From an uncultured bacterium (lineage in GTDB: Bacteria > Patescibacteriota > Minisyncoccia > Phycocordibacterales > UBA918), in the NCBI GenBank assembly GCA_913050645.1, contig CAJXAG010000016.1, positions 1-21,966 on the forward strand: DNA of 21,966 bases, read 5' to 3'. Below, one piece after another: positions 1 to 6,424 of this stretch; positions within the stretch are counted from its first letter, which is position 1, and every line of letters starts with the position of its first letter. The notes under the pieces are model-generated. The model had not been told where the DNA came from. It saw only the letters and a list, made by a program, of their open reading frames with translations, and did not search any database. A program made the position numbers and the translations under genes.

Positions 1-24
1 AGGGTTTCACCTTTAAACGCACAC

Positions 25-86
25 ACCGGCTAAAGCCGGTGGTTTAGGGGGTGAATGAATAATCGCCCCGAAGTATCGGGGCGATT
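25..86. terminator. Two hairpins, second is likely terminator of the 97-369 gene
   Basis: Two hairpins are seen. A 6-bp one is at 25-40 (ACCGGC/GCCGGT with a TAAA loop). An 11-bp one has arms 61-71 and 76-86 (AATCGCCCCGA/TCGGGGCGATT). The second lies just past the stop codon of the minus-strand gene and probably ends its transcript. The first may end a gene left of the window. Confidence 0.6.
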
Positions 87-96
87 GTGGGACGGA

Positions 97-369
97 TCAA
101 AATCCATCCATTTCTTCGTGCGCAGCGTCGTTCACCGGGATTAAACCCCACTCCTCGGGGACCGGATCGCCGACGTCGAGTCCGGGGCAGTCCGGAGCTT
201 CAATGAAGATCAGGCGCTCACCCTTGCCTCCGGCAGCAAGTCCGCCACCTTGGGTCGCCCATTTGGCAACGGGCTTATTGTCGTCAGAATGCGGGTGTGT
301 CCCCGACAGGGCGGCAAGTGCTGCGGCAAACGGGTTTTCAGGATCGATTGTAGGACGTGGATGGGTCAT
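97..369 (-). CDS. Small hypothetical protein, SD-led
   Basis: This 90-residue protein has no domain I recognise. It starts MTHPRPTIDP, has a Gly/Ala-rich middle (about residues 40-48) and ends in an acidic stretch (NDAAHEEMDGF), so it should be soluble. I chose the ATG at 367-369 because AGGAG lies 7 nt upstream. An in-frame ATG 12 codons further up would place the start inside the promoter. A promoter is visible upstream (TTGACT, 17 bp, TATTGT), giving a leader of about 20 nt. It is monocistronic and ends at the hairpin at 61-86. It belongs to a group of small SD-led proteins in this window, alongside those at 1744, 3324, 7000 and 10954. Function unknown. Confidence 0.7.
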   Translation of the reverse strand: MTHPRPTIDPENPFAAALAALSGTHPHSDDNKPVAKWATQGGGLAAGGKGERLIFIEAPDCPGLDVGDPVPEEWGLIPVNDAAHEEMDGF

Positions 370-395
370 CTCTAACTCCTTTGAATGCTCCCTGT

Positions 396-424
396 ACAAT
401 ACCATATTTTTAATATGAAGTCAA
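396..424 (-). promoter_or_regulatory. Sigma70-type promoter for the 97-369 gene
   Basis: On the minus strand, TTGACT (419-424) is followed by a 17-bp spacer and TATTGT (396-401). The expected start near 389 gives a short leader carrying AGGAG before the ATG at 369. The same -10 hexamer and spacing recur upstream of the SD-led gene at 7000-7323. Confidence 0.65.
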
Positions 425-442
425 GATCTATCAAAAACCTCA

Positions 443-471
443 TCCTCTGCTACAATCTCTCAATGAAAGAC
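443..471 (+). repeat. 29-bp promoter/start repeat, copy 1
   Basis: This is identical to 1188-1216. It contains an extended -10 (TGCTACAAT, hexamer 451-456), a 6-nt gap and the first three codons (ATG AAA GAC) of the HD gene. The same block starts the MazG-type gene, so the two genes share promoter and start site. Confidence 0.85.
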
Positions 472-1053
472 AAAGAATTACAAAAAATCACCGACTTCCT
501 CTACGAGACCGGCATTCTTGCTAAGACGCCGCGTAGTGGATTTTTCTTTTTAGGGTCGGGAGAACAGAGTGTGGCAGAGCACGTTAACCGCGTGTGCTAT
601 ATCGCGTACTGCTTAGCAAAAATGAACGGAGAGGTAGACACAGGGAAAGTGGTGCAAATGGCGCTTTTTCACGATATCTCTGAGTCACGTATTTCGGACC
701 TAAACTACGTACACCAAAAGTACACCGAACGTTTAGAAGATAAGGCACATCAAGACCTTGCGGATTCGTTGCCGTTTGGTGAAGATGTGAAGGAGCTTAT
801 CGACGAGTATGAGGAGCGTGAATCGATTGAGTCAAAAATTGTGAAGGATGCTGACAACCTCGAGTTCATCATTTCGCTCAAGGAACAGTACGACATCGGT
901 AATGAGCGCGCACATGCATGGCTCCCACCAGCGCTGCAACGCCTGAAAACAGAAGAAGCGCAAGAGCTTGGCAAAGTAATCATGGAAGTAGACTCAGACC
1001 GCTGGTGGTTTGGAGAAAAAGATGATTCTTGGTGGGTGAATCGCGATAAATAG
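463..1053 (+). CDS. HD-domain 5'-nucleotidase-like hydrolase (HDDC2/YfbR type)
   Basis: This 196-residue protein has the HD-superfamily metal ligands in order: H40 (AEHVNR), H70-D71 (ALFHDISE) and D129/D131 (KDADNLEF). The layout and length match HDDC2/YfbR-like 5'-deoxynucleotidases, which dephosphorylate (deoxy)nucleoside monophosphates; that substrate is family knowledge. I chose the ATG at 463 because TACAAT (451-456) ends 6 nt before it, as in the sister promoter at 1196. An upstream in-frame ATG at 385 would place 26 poorly conserved residues across that promoter. The MazG-type NTP pyrophosphohydrolase follows at 1208, and its first ten residues (MKDSELQNIT) nearly match this protein's (MKDKELQKIT). 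Together they suggest nucleotide-pool housekeeping. Its mRNA is probably leaderless. Confidence 0.82.
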   Translation: MKDKELQKITDFLYETGILAKTPRSGFFFLGSGEQSVAEHVNRVCYIAYCLAKMNGEVDTGKVVQMALFHDISESRISDLNYVHQKYTERLEDKAHQDLADSLPFGEDVKELIDEYEERESIESKIVKDADNLEFIISLKEQYDIGNERAHAWLPPALQRLKTEEAQELGKVIMEVDSDRWWFGEKDDSWWVNRDK

Positions 1054-1056
1054 TGT

Positions 1057-1125
1057 ATAACTCCGCAGCGCTAACCAAAATCGCGTTATACTAAAAATAA
1101 TGAAACACACAAAGACAATTTGTAC
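1057..1125 (+). repeat. 69-bp leaderless short-ORF module, copy 1
   Basis: This matches 1534-1602 at 66 of 69 positions. It holds a -10 TATACT (1087-1092), a 7-nt gap, an ATG at 1100 and codons for MKHTKTICT. A small hairpin (ACAAA, GACAA loop, TTTGT) is conserved in both. It starts 3 nt after the stop codon of the HD gene; the second copy sits at the stop of the MazG gene. Confidence 0.85.
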
Positions 1126-1180
1126 TAAGACTGATCGTCTTAAACCACCTTGGTATTTATCAGGGTGGTTTTTTGTGTAA
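1100..1180 (+). CDS. Leaderless 26-codon ORF or small RNA
   Basis: The ATG is 7 nt past TATACT (1087-1092) and opens a 26-codon frame starting MKHTKTICTK, with two Trp codons near the end. A terminator-like hairpin (AAACCACC 1142-1149 with GGTGGTTT 1164-1171, then T-rich) lies inside the last third. The transcript would run from about 1100 to 1175 and might not contain the stop codon at 1178. It could therefore be a small RNA, a leader peptide or an attenuator relic. The first nine codons are shared with the ORF at 1577 and the rest is not, which argues for a conserved 5' element rather than a conserved protein. Function unknown. Confidence 0.45.
   Translation: MKHTKTICTKTDRLKPPWYLSGWFFV
1142..1175 (+). 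terminator. Terminator inside short ORF, upstream of MazG gene
   Basis: An 8-bp stem (1142-1149 with 1164-1171), a 14-nt loop and a run of T. It separates the short transcript from the MazG promoter at 1196. Confidence 0.7.
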
Positions 1181-1187
1181 TTTTGTC

Positions 1188-1216
1188 TCCTCTGCTACAA
1201 TCTCTCAATGAAAGAC
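1188..1216 (+). repeat. 29-bp promoter/start repeat, copy 2
   Basis: This is an exact copy of 443-471. It carries TGCTACAAT (hexamer 1196-1201) and the first three codons of the MazG-type gene at 1208. Confidence 0.85.
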
Positions 1217-1537
1217 TCAGAACTACAAAATATTACACAAAATGTAAAAAAGGTACTTACGTTGTACCAAGAAGAATATCCAGACGTGGTCATGGATCGC
1301 GATTATTATCCATTTAAACTAACTGAAGAATGGGGTGAATGTCTGCAAATGTACCTTATGCTTACTAATCGTGGTCGGCAAAAGGGAAAGACTGAAGATG
1401 AAATTAAAGTCGAATTCTCAAAGGAAATTGCGGATGTGTTTGGATACCTGCTGGCCTTTGCAGATAGTGAGGGGATAGATCTCAAAGAAGAGCTTGAAAA
1501 CAAATGGTTTGCATATTTGAAAAAGGGAAGTGCATAA
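1208..1537 (+). CDS. MazG-like NTP pyrophosphohydrolase
   Basis: This is a 109-residue all-alpha protein. The two metal-binding motifs of the MazG/dUTPase-2 NTP-PPase superfamily are visible: E40-E41-x-x-E44 (TEEWGECLQ) and E73-x-x-D76 (KEIADVFGYLL). Family members hydrolyse (d)NTPs to NMP and pyrophosphate and so remove non-canonical or excess nucleotides; the exact substrate cannot be read here. The length fits a single-domain form. TACAAT ends 6 nt before the ATG and no Shine-Dalgarno site is possible, so a leaderless message is likely. Promoter, first codons and downstream module are shared with the HD nucleotidase gene at 463, which suggests both genes were placed in, or grew from, the same duplicated cassette. 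Confidence 0.82.
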   Translation: MKDSELQNITQNVKKVLTLYQEEYPDVVMDRDYYPFKLTEEWGECLQMYLMLTNRGRQKGKTEDEIKVEFSKEIADVFGYLLAFADSEGIDLKEELENKWFAYLKKGSA

Positions 1538-1602
1538 CTCCGCAGCGCTAACCAAAACCGCGCTATACTAAAAACAATGAAACACACAAAGACAATTTGT
1601 AC
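1534..1602 (+). repeat. 69-bp leaderless short-ORF module, copy 2
   Basis: This is the second copy of 1057-1125, with three mismatches. The -10 TATACT is at 1564-1569 and the ATG at 1577. After position 1602 the two copies diverge completely. Confidence 0.85.
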
Positions 1603-1651
1603 GTGGAGCAGCTTTTGCTCGCTTTCTGCAATACTCTGCAATGAGAAGTAG
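1577..1651 (+). CDS. Leaderless 24-codon ORF, possible leader peptide
   Basis: The frame starts MKHTKTICTW and is rich in Ser and Cys (three Cys codons). It stops at 1649-1651. It lies upstream of overlapping hairpins (1674-1713) and the SD-led gene at 1744, which is the classical position of a leader peptide. The ACTCTGC at 1633-1639 inside the frame repeats the 5' arm of the terminator (1676-1682). It could therefore pair with GCAGAGT and prevent the terminator from forming. Whether the peptide is made is unknown; the RNA itself could be the product. Confidence 0.45.
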   Translation: MKHTKTICTWSSFCSLSAILCNEK

Positions 1652-1673
1652 CGTTTTTGTGTCCACTATGTAA

Positions 1674-1713
1674 AAACTCTGCTTCTTGAGGCAGAGTTTT
1701 TCTTTGCCTCAAG
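1674..1713 (+). promoter_or_regulatory. Terminator with overlapping alternative hairpin (putative attenuator)
   Basis: AAACTCTGC (1674-1682) pairs with GCAGAGTTT (1691-1699), followed by T residues, forming an intrinsic terminator. CTTGAGGCA (1685-1693) can instead pair perfectly with TGCCTCAAG (1705-1713). The two stems share 1691-1693, and the second 5' arm begins within the first loop, so they exclude each other. This is a terminator/antiterminator geometry before the gene at 1744. Regulation is inferred. Confidence 0.5.
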
Positions 1714-1743
1714 AGGATTGTTCTTTATACGGAGGGAAGTGTC

Positions 1744-2010
1744 ATGTATGACCAAGGACATAATCGTTTGCCCGTACTTGCGTCTGAGCTTGAAGCAGCG
1801 TTACAAGCCGTAATTGATTGTGATGGTATGTTTTGTCAATTACGATCGGTAGCACGTGCGATTGCGCTTGAATACCCGGAGTTTATGGTGTGGTCACCAG
1901 AGCTTCGTGGTGCATACGCCGTGGCGGACATTTGGGATCATTCCTGGAAACGTCTTGCAGAAGTAAAGGTAGAGGCATCAAAAAAAATGATTACTGCGCC
2001 CATGTGGTAA
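1744..2010 (+). CDS. Small hypothetical protein, SD-led
   Basis: This 88-residue soluble protein starts MYDQGHNRLP. It has a predicted helical N-terminal half (SELEAALQAVIDCDGMF) and a Trp-containing C-terminal half (YAVADIWDHSWKRL). No family is recognised. GGAGGGA lies about 8 nt before the ATG, one of the clearest Shine-Dalgarno sites in the window. Transcription may come by read-through from the leaderless module at 1564 through the switchable hairpins at 1674-1713, or from a weak box (TTATAC) just upstream. It ends at the strong terminator at 2013-2042. Confidence 0.65.
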   Translation: MYDQGHNRLPVLASELEAALQAVIDCDGMFCQLRSVARAIALEYPEFMVWSPELRGAYAVADIWDHSWKRLAEVKVEASKKMITAPMW

Positions 2011-2012
2011 CA

Positions 2013-2042
2013 AAAAAGCCAGTTCGATGGAACTGGCTTTTT
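2013..2042. terminator. Bidirectional terminator between 1744 gene and hsp20
   Basis: GCCAGTTC (2018-2025) pairs with GAACTGGC (2030-2037), flanked by A and T runs on both sides. It can end both converging genes. Confidence 0.85.
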
Positions 2043-2044
2043 CT

Positions 2045-2560
2045 TTATTTCTGTACTCTCGTCTTTACCTTCAGTCGTGTGCTTCGATCTTTGTCTACCT
2101 TTGGTAGTTTGATCTCAAGCATTCCGTGTTTTTCCTGTGCATCAGCTTCATCGATAAGTACTTCTTCTGGAAGCAAGAGTGTGCGTGAGAATGATCCCCA
2201 GAAGAGTTCACGGTGGTAGTAGTCATCATCGGGCGCTTCTTTGTATTCTTCGCGTACTCCTCGAATAGTTACCATGTCGCGGGTGATAGCGATGTCTAAG
2301 TCGTCAGGGGACACACCAGCAACCAGCGCACGAATCACAATAGCTTCACCGGTGTGATACATGTCTACAGGAAGTTCACCGTCTTGTTGTTCTGCTTCGG
2401 GTTCTTCAGCTTGTGGCCACTCAGACTCCTCTTCGTAGTGTGCTACATCGAGCTCATCGTCCTCACCAAATTCATGCTCTTCGTCGAGCACGTCATCATA
2501 CGTATCGGTATTGACCGATCCGGTGAGTCGTTCTAGGAATGAGATTTTTTTCTTCTTCAT
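2045..2560 (-). CDS. Hsp20/alpha-crystallin small heat-shock protein
   Basis: This 171-residue protein has a basic N-terminus (MKKKKISFLERL), a strongly acidic linker (about residues 20-60) and an alpha-crystallin domain (about 62-165). Within it are ELPVDMYHTGEAIVIRALVAG and the typical beta-strand segment FSRTLLLPEEV followed by HGMLEIKLPK. Small Hsps are ATP-independent holdases in the cytoplasm. The start overlaps the stop of the upstream PrsW-like gene by 4 nt (ATGA). Translation is probably coupled, so a membrane protease and a chaperone would share one stress-related operon with a leaderless promoter at 3278. The acidic extension is longer than in many bacterial Hsp20s. It ends at the terminator at 2013-2042. 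Confidence 0.88.
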   Translation of the reverse strand: MKKKKISFLERLTGSVNTDTYDDVLDEEHEFGEDDELDVAHYEEESEWPQAEEPEAEQQDGELPVDMYHTGEAIVIRALVAGVSPDDLDIAITRDMVTIRGVREEYKEAPDDDYYHRELFWGSFSRTLLLPEEVLIDEADAQEKHGMLEIKLPKVDKDRSTRLKVKTRVQK

Positions 2561-3270
2561 GTAGATGTGTACTTATGTGGCGGATTGTGGTGAGCTTCGA
2601 GAAGCTTTACCTTCTCAAAAATGAGCAGCAGGACGATGATGCCCATCCAGACAAAGAGAAATACGCCTAAAATGGTTTCTCCGTTAGAATCTATTATAAA
2701 AAAGTTAAACATCGCGTGCAATACAATGGCAATGAATAACCCAAGTGTTCCGAAGACGAGCTTTAGTGTATTACTGCGGTAAAATGCAAGTGCTAAAAAG
2801 ACTCCAACGGTACCCGAGGCAAGTACATGGAGAAGTGTAGAACCTAAGAAGCGCAATTTTCCGGTGGTTAATGTACGTACCGTGTCACCTGCAACAATAG
2901 GGTCGAAGATAAACAGCGCGTTTTCAAGCGCTGCAAACCCAAGGGCGACGGTGATCATGTAGATGATAAGATCGATTGGTTCATCAACTGCCTTATGCCA
3001 AAGTACAACAAGTAGAGCGGCGGCGTACTTCATTACTTCTTCTATGATGACCCATACAAAAATAAGATTGTCCCCGTCATATTGTTCAATAGCAAGACGT
3101 TGAAGGGGGAGTACCAGTGGCACCACCATCATACCTGCAATAAAGGCCAGTATGATAAGCAGATATGGTTCAGGACGTTCTTTGTCCTCACGAAGCCAAA
3201 ACCATAGCCAAAACAACGCAGGAATAATTCCGCCAAGAAACGCTATTGCAAACTGCGTGGATTGAGCCAT
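2557..3270 (-). CDS. PrsW-family intramembrane metalloprotease
   Basis: This 237-residue, very hydrophobic protein has about seven or eight membrane segments. It shows the PrsW (CPBP-related) signature: E77-E78-x-x-K81 (IIEEVMKYAA), GFAALEN with E116-N117, R140 and H148 in the helix containing RFLGSTLLHV, and H185/N189 (LHAMFNF). The family is best known from Bacillus PrsW, site-1 protease of the anti-sigma factor RsiW. The local substrate is unknown and no sigma/anti-sigma pair is in the window. The start is supported by TGGTATACT (hexamer 3278-3283) 7 nt before the ATG and by the absence of room for an SD. Hsp20 follows with an ATGA overlap. Confidence 0.82.
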   Translation of the reverse strand: MAQSTQFAIAFLGGIIPALFWLWFWLREDKERPEPYLLIILAFIAGMMVVPLVLPLQRLAIEQYDGDNLIFVWVIIEEVMKYAAALLVVLWHKAVDEPIDLIIYMITVALGFAALENALFIFDPIVAGDTVRTLTTGKLRFLGSTLLHVLASGTVGVFLALAFYRSNTLKLVFGTLGLFIAIVLHAMFNFFIIDSNGETILGVFLFVWMGIIVLLLIFEKVKLLEAHHNPPHKYTST

Positions 3271-3277
3271 TTACCTT

Positions 3278-3283
3278 AGTATA
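3278..3283 (-). promoter_or_regulatory. Extended -10 of the prsW-hsp20 operon
   Basis: On the minus strand, TGGTATACT ends 7 nt before the ATG at 3270. No good -35 is seen. Transcription would begin at or next to the start codon. Confidence 0.6.
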
Positions 3284-3291
3284 CCAAGCAA

Positions 3292-3317
3292 AAAGCACAC
3301 GCGAATGCGTGTGCTTT
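3292..3317 (-). terminator. Terminator of the 3324-3572 gene
   Basis: An 11-bp perfect stem (AAAGCACACGC 3292-3302 with 3307-3317) with a GAAT loop. On the minus strand it is followed by a T run. It sits directly before the prsW promoter. Confidence 0.85.
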
Positions 3318-3323
3318 GATAAC

Positions 3324-3572
3324 TTATGTGCGTTCAAATACCTCACTACCGGTGAACTCAAACAGCTTCGGAGTGATGGTGAGCACTGCTTCTGTATCAT
3401 CGATAACTGCTCCACAGTGCTGTTGCTTAAGGTCGAGAGGACCTTCGTCGATCTTCCCGTCTCGGAAGTAGGGAAGTGCTAAGGTGCCGCGAATGCGGAA
3501 GGGGTTACCGTCGGTGTCGAAACCCTCCAGTACGTTTTCACTACCTGTGACGTCCGTGAGTGTGATGTTCAT
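3324..3572 (-). CDS. Small hypothetical protein, SD-led
   Basis: This 82-residue protein, starting MNITLTDVTG, looks beta-rich (alternating hydrophobic residues, several Gly/Asp turns) and soluble. No family is recognised. AAGGAG lies 6 nt before the ATG. On the minus strand TTGATG, 16 bp and TATGGT are seen further up, a promoter that would give a leader of about 35 nt. An open frame without a start codon ends 3 nt before this ATG (stop TAG at 3576-3578). The gene ends at the terminator at 3292-3317. Confidence 0.65.
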   Translation of the reverse strand: MNITLTDVTGSENVLEGFDTDGNPFRIRGTLALPYFRDGKIDEGPLDLKQQHCGAVIDDTEAVLTITPKLFEFTGSEVFERT

Positions 3573-3575
3573 GTA

Positions 3576-3818
3576 CTACTCCTTCTGCTGGTGCTGCCTG
3601 CGATGAACCATAACATAAAAAAGCATCACATCAATAATAAACTCCTGAATCCATAAACTCTGGATTGCCCAAACCATAATTTCATTCGGGACTGGATATA
3701 CGTCGCAGAAGCTCACAAGGACGGCAGCTTTGCTGCCGTCTGGGACGAAAATTGCCTTTTTGGCGTCTTCGCGAGTGATAACGAAGCGATCCAGGAATAC
3801 TCCACAGAGTTTACGGAT
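3576..3818 (-). pseudogene. Open frame without start codon, overlapping a REP-like element
   Basis: An 80-codon minus-strand frame runs from just after TGA (3819-3821) to TAG (3576-3578) and has no ATG in its first half. The translation looks protein-like (for example PVPNEIMVWAIQSLW, about residues 43-57, a possible hydrophobic helix). Its first third overlaps 3720-3794, which is collinear with the REP-like repeat at 7665. It may be the 3' remnant of a gene fused to the repeat, or a chance frame. The next gene (3572) begins 3 nt after its stop. It fills most of the gap between 3572 and 3871. Confidence 0.35.
3720..3794 (-). repeat. Diverged REP-like element copy
   Basis: Read on the minus strand it has CTGGATCGCTTC, 19 nt ending in GAAGACG, 23 nt, then GACGGCAGC/GCTGCCGTC. 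The segment lengths (12, 19, 23, 21) are the same as in the first 75 bp of the element at 7665-7739, although the sequences have diverged. Confidence 0.5.
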
Positions 3819-3825
3819 TCAAGGT

Positions 3826-3856
3826 AAAACACGACTCAATGATGGATCGTGCTTTT
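3826..3856. terminator. Terminator after the valS-linked gene
   Basis: AAAACACGA (3826-3834) pairs with TCGTG-C-TTTT (3847-3856) with one bulge. It lies 15 nt past the stop of the 3871-4149 gene on the minus strand. Confidence 0.55.
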
Positions 3857-3870
3857 GTTGATTCTGAAGG

Positions 3871-4149
3871 TTAATGTACCGTTGGTGCTTCAAATAGCAC
3901 TTTGCCGTCGATGGTCACTTTCTTTACAGAAAGTTTCCCAAATTCTTCGATGAGGTGTACTTCATCCATGGCCTTGGCACGGGGGCAAAAACCTCTGAGG
4001 TAGCTGTCTCGGTTATTGGGTTCTGTAAGTGTTGTGTCGATGAGTTCAACTACCCGGTTATCAGGCAGTGTAACGATACAACGTGCTGTATCGGGATCAT
4101 AGCCAAATTCACATGGAGGAATATTTGGTTGTGTCTCAAATGCTTCCAT
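3871..4149 (-). CDS. Hypothetical protein downstream of valS
   Basis: This 92-residue soluble protein starts MEAFETQPNI, with three scattered Cys residues and an acidic, beta-rich look. No family is recognised. Its ATG comes 1 nt after the TAA of valS, so it is almost certainly co-transcribed and translationally coupled. No own SD is visible. It is not homologous to any known ValRS domain I can name, so a link to aminoacylation is context only. A weak terminator follows at 3826-3856. Confidence 0.65.
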   Translation of the reverse strand: MEAFETQPNIPPCEFGYDPDTARCIVTLPDNRVVELIDTTLTEPNNRDSYLRGFCPRAKAMDEVHLIEEFGKLSVKKVTIDGKVLFEAPTVH

Positions 4150-4150
4150 G

Positions 4151-6319
4151 TTATTTAGAAGGCCAGCTTGCCACCATTAAGATTTCTTGATCTTTCATTT
4201 CTTCTGGAAGCTCTTGCCAGATTGTTTCAGTCACAAACGGCATGAATGGATGCAGGATTTTGAGTGATGTAACTAAGTGTGCAATGAGCAGTCTTTGGCG
4301 AGCATGTTGGGCGGTGCCTCCTCCCTCGCTATTAATATACACTTTTGAATCTTCTAAAATTTTTGAAGCAAACGTATCCCATACAAAATGATACACAACT
4401 TCTGAAGCGAGGTCGAAGCGGTCTTTTTCCATTAAGTCAGTTATTTCTTTAACGACAGCTTCAAGTTCACTATTAAGTACTTGGTCGACAGCACTGTATT
4501 CAGGTGCAGTTGTGTAATCGTGGTTTACTGTTGAGTCGAGTACAAATCGAGTGATGTTCCAGATTTTGTTTGCAAACTTCTTGTATGCATTTACCTTATC
4601 TGGATCGAGGTTCATATCGCTTCCTGGTGCATTATTTACCATGAGTCCCATACGCAATGCGTCTGTACCAAAACGTTCTTGAATTTCACTCGGTGCTATT
4701 ACATTTCCTTTACTCTTACTCATCTTTACTCCTTTTTTATCACGCACCATTCCGTGTAGGTATACTTTTTCAAAAGGTACCTGACCGGTGCGATAGATAC
4801 CAAGCATGATCATGCGTGCCACCCAGAAGAAGATGATGTCTTTTCCCGTTTCCATAACTGAAGTAGGGTAGAACTCTGTAAAGTCACTTCCGTCAGGGAA
4901 GTCAGTCACCGCAAGTGGCCACTGGCCACTTGAGAACCAGGTGTCAAACGTATCAGGATCTTGTGCCACCGATCCACCACATGTAGTACATTCGGTAATA
5001 GAGTCATCGAGGTCTACCATACCGTGACCACACTCAGTACAAACTTTTGCAGGAATAGGAATACCCCACGCGATTTGTCGCGCAATAGGCCAATCTTCAA
5101 TATGTTCCATCCAGTGTCTAAAGACACGTTCATCACGCTCGGTAACAAAGGTTATGTTACCATCATCAACCGCAGCGACTGCTTTTTCTGCAAGTGGTTT
5201 TGTTTTGACAAACCATTGTTCTCGTATTTGTGGTTCAATTTCCTTGTTACACTTGTAGCAGCAGGGAACTGAGTGTTCGTACGTGTCGTCAACCTTCACC
5301 AGTAATCCTTTTTCATCCAACTTCTTTACAATTGCTTCTCGTGCATCAGTGATATTCATTCCTTCAAATTCTCCAGCAGGTGACATGAGTTTTCCTCGCC
5401 AGTCGATGATTTGTTCAAAATCGAGGTTATGCCTCTTTGCGATGTCGAAGTCGATGTGTGAGTGCCATGGAGTAATGGTCATCACACCAGAGCCCATCTC
5501 TGGGTCTCCAGCTTCATCTTTAATTACTGTTGCAGTGATTGGACCGTGTATCCATTCGAGGTCAATTTTCTGGCCATGTTCATATTCTGCATATCGTTCA
5601 TCGTCTGGGTGCATCACTACATACTTGTCACCAAACTTTGTTTCAGGTCGTGAGGTACCAATGACAAATGGTCCATATTGGAAGTAGTAGAATTTGCTTG
5701 TCCGTTGCTCGTGTTCAATTTCTAAGTTTGAGAAAGATGTTTGATGTTTTGGGCACCAGTTTACCGTTCTTTTACCTCTGTACAATAATTCGTCTTCTTC
5801 AAGTTGCTTAAAGGTGTCATGTACGATCTTGATTACTCGATCATCAAGTGTGAACAGTTCTCGAGTCCAGTCACAAGACGCACCAAGCGAGCGCACTTGG
5901 TCTTCCATAAGAGATTTATTTTCTTGCACGAAGTCCCAGATTTCAGATCGGAGTTCTTCGTTGGTCATATCAAAACGAGAGCGCTTTTGTTTTTGCAGAT
6001 GCTTTTCATACACTGCTTGCGTTTCAAACCCAGCATGATCAGACCCGGGGAACCAGACTGTTTTTCTTCCTTTCATTCGTTGGAAACGAATCATAATGTC
6101 TTCGACCGTCACAAACAGCGCATGTCCAGCATGAAGCGAAGCATTTGCGTTTGGTGGTGGCATTACAATTGAGAATGTTTCAGTTCGTTCCCCAGGAAGA
6201 TTTTCAGGACTAAAATACCCCGAATCCTCCCACATCTTGTAGATGTTTTTCTCATGTTCAGATGGATCGTATGGTTTTAAAAATATCTCTGGAATTTGGT
6301 TTTGCTCACTCATGCTCAT
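4151..6319 (-). CDS. valS: Valyl-tRNA synthetase
   Basis: This class I aminoacyl-tRNA synthetase charges tRNA-Val in the cytoplasm. The HIGH-type motif is H63-A-G-H66 within PPPNANASLHAGHA, and KMSKS is at 532-536. An editing (CP1) domain lies between them (TSRPETKFGDKYVVMHP and neighbours). There are two Cys clusters, CCYKCNKE and CTECGHG...CTTCGG, the second resembling a zinc knuckle. The anticodon-binding helical domain fills the C-terminal third. At 722 residues it is well short of the usual 850-950. It ends shortly after the helical domain (MVASWPSK) and lacks the C-terminal coiled-coil arm common in bacterial ValRS. Two in-frame ATGs (MSMSEQ) leave the exact start open by two codons. 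A TGATACTAT box lies 18 nt upstream. A tRNA-Val gene is in the same window at 10056. Confidence 0.95.
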   Translation of the reverse strand: MSMSEQNQIPEIFLKPYDPSEHEKNIYKMWEDSGYFSPENLPGERTETFSIVMPPPNANASLHAGHALFVTVEDIMIRFQRMKGRKTVWFPGSDHAGFETQAVYEKHLQKQKRSRFDMTNEELRSEIWDFVQENKSLMEDQVRSLGASCDWTRELFTLDDRVIKIVHDTFKQLEEDELLYRGKRTVNWCPKHQTSFSNLEIEHEQRTSKFYYFQYGPFVIGTSRPETKFGDKYVVMHPDDERYAEYEHGQKIDLEWIHGPITATVIKDEAGDPEMGSGVMTITPWHSHIDFDIAKRHNLDFEQIIDWRGKLMSPAGEFEGMNITDAREAIVKKLDEKGLLVKVDDTYEHSVPCCYKCNKEIEPQIREQWFVKTKPLAEKAVAAVDDGNITFVTERDERVFRHWMEHIEDWPIARQIAWGIPIPAKVCTECGHGMVDLDDSITECTTCGGSVAQDPDTFDTWFSSGQWPLAVTDFPDGSDFTEFYPTSVMETGKDIIFFWVARMIMLGIYRTGQVPFEKVYLHGMVRDKKGVKMSKSKGNVIAPSEIQERFGTDALRMGLMVNNAPGSDMNLDPDKVNAYKKFANKIWNITRFVLDSTVNHDYTTAPEYSAVDQVLNSELEAVVKEITDLMEKDRFDLASEVVYHFVWDTFASKILEDSKVYINSEGGGTAQHARQRLLIAHLVTSLKILHPFMPFVTETIWQELPEEMKDQEILMVASWPSK

Positions 6320-6424
6320 TTAATTAGTTAGAAACCGATAGTATCATGAAATATGGCTTCTTTAAAGAAAAAACAACATAGCAACTTAAAAGAAACATTG
6401 TGCTGCAAGAAGTAACGTGATAAG

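Noticed and set aside
4961..6172. Several plus-strand frames of 63-134 codons
   Set aside because: They are antisense to valS, with low-complexity Ser/Phe/Cys-rich translations typical of shadow frames.
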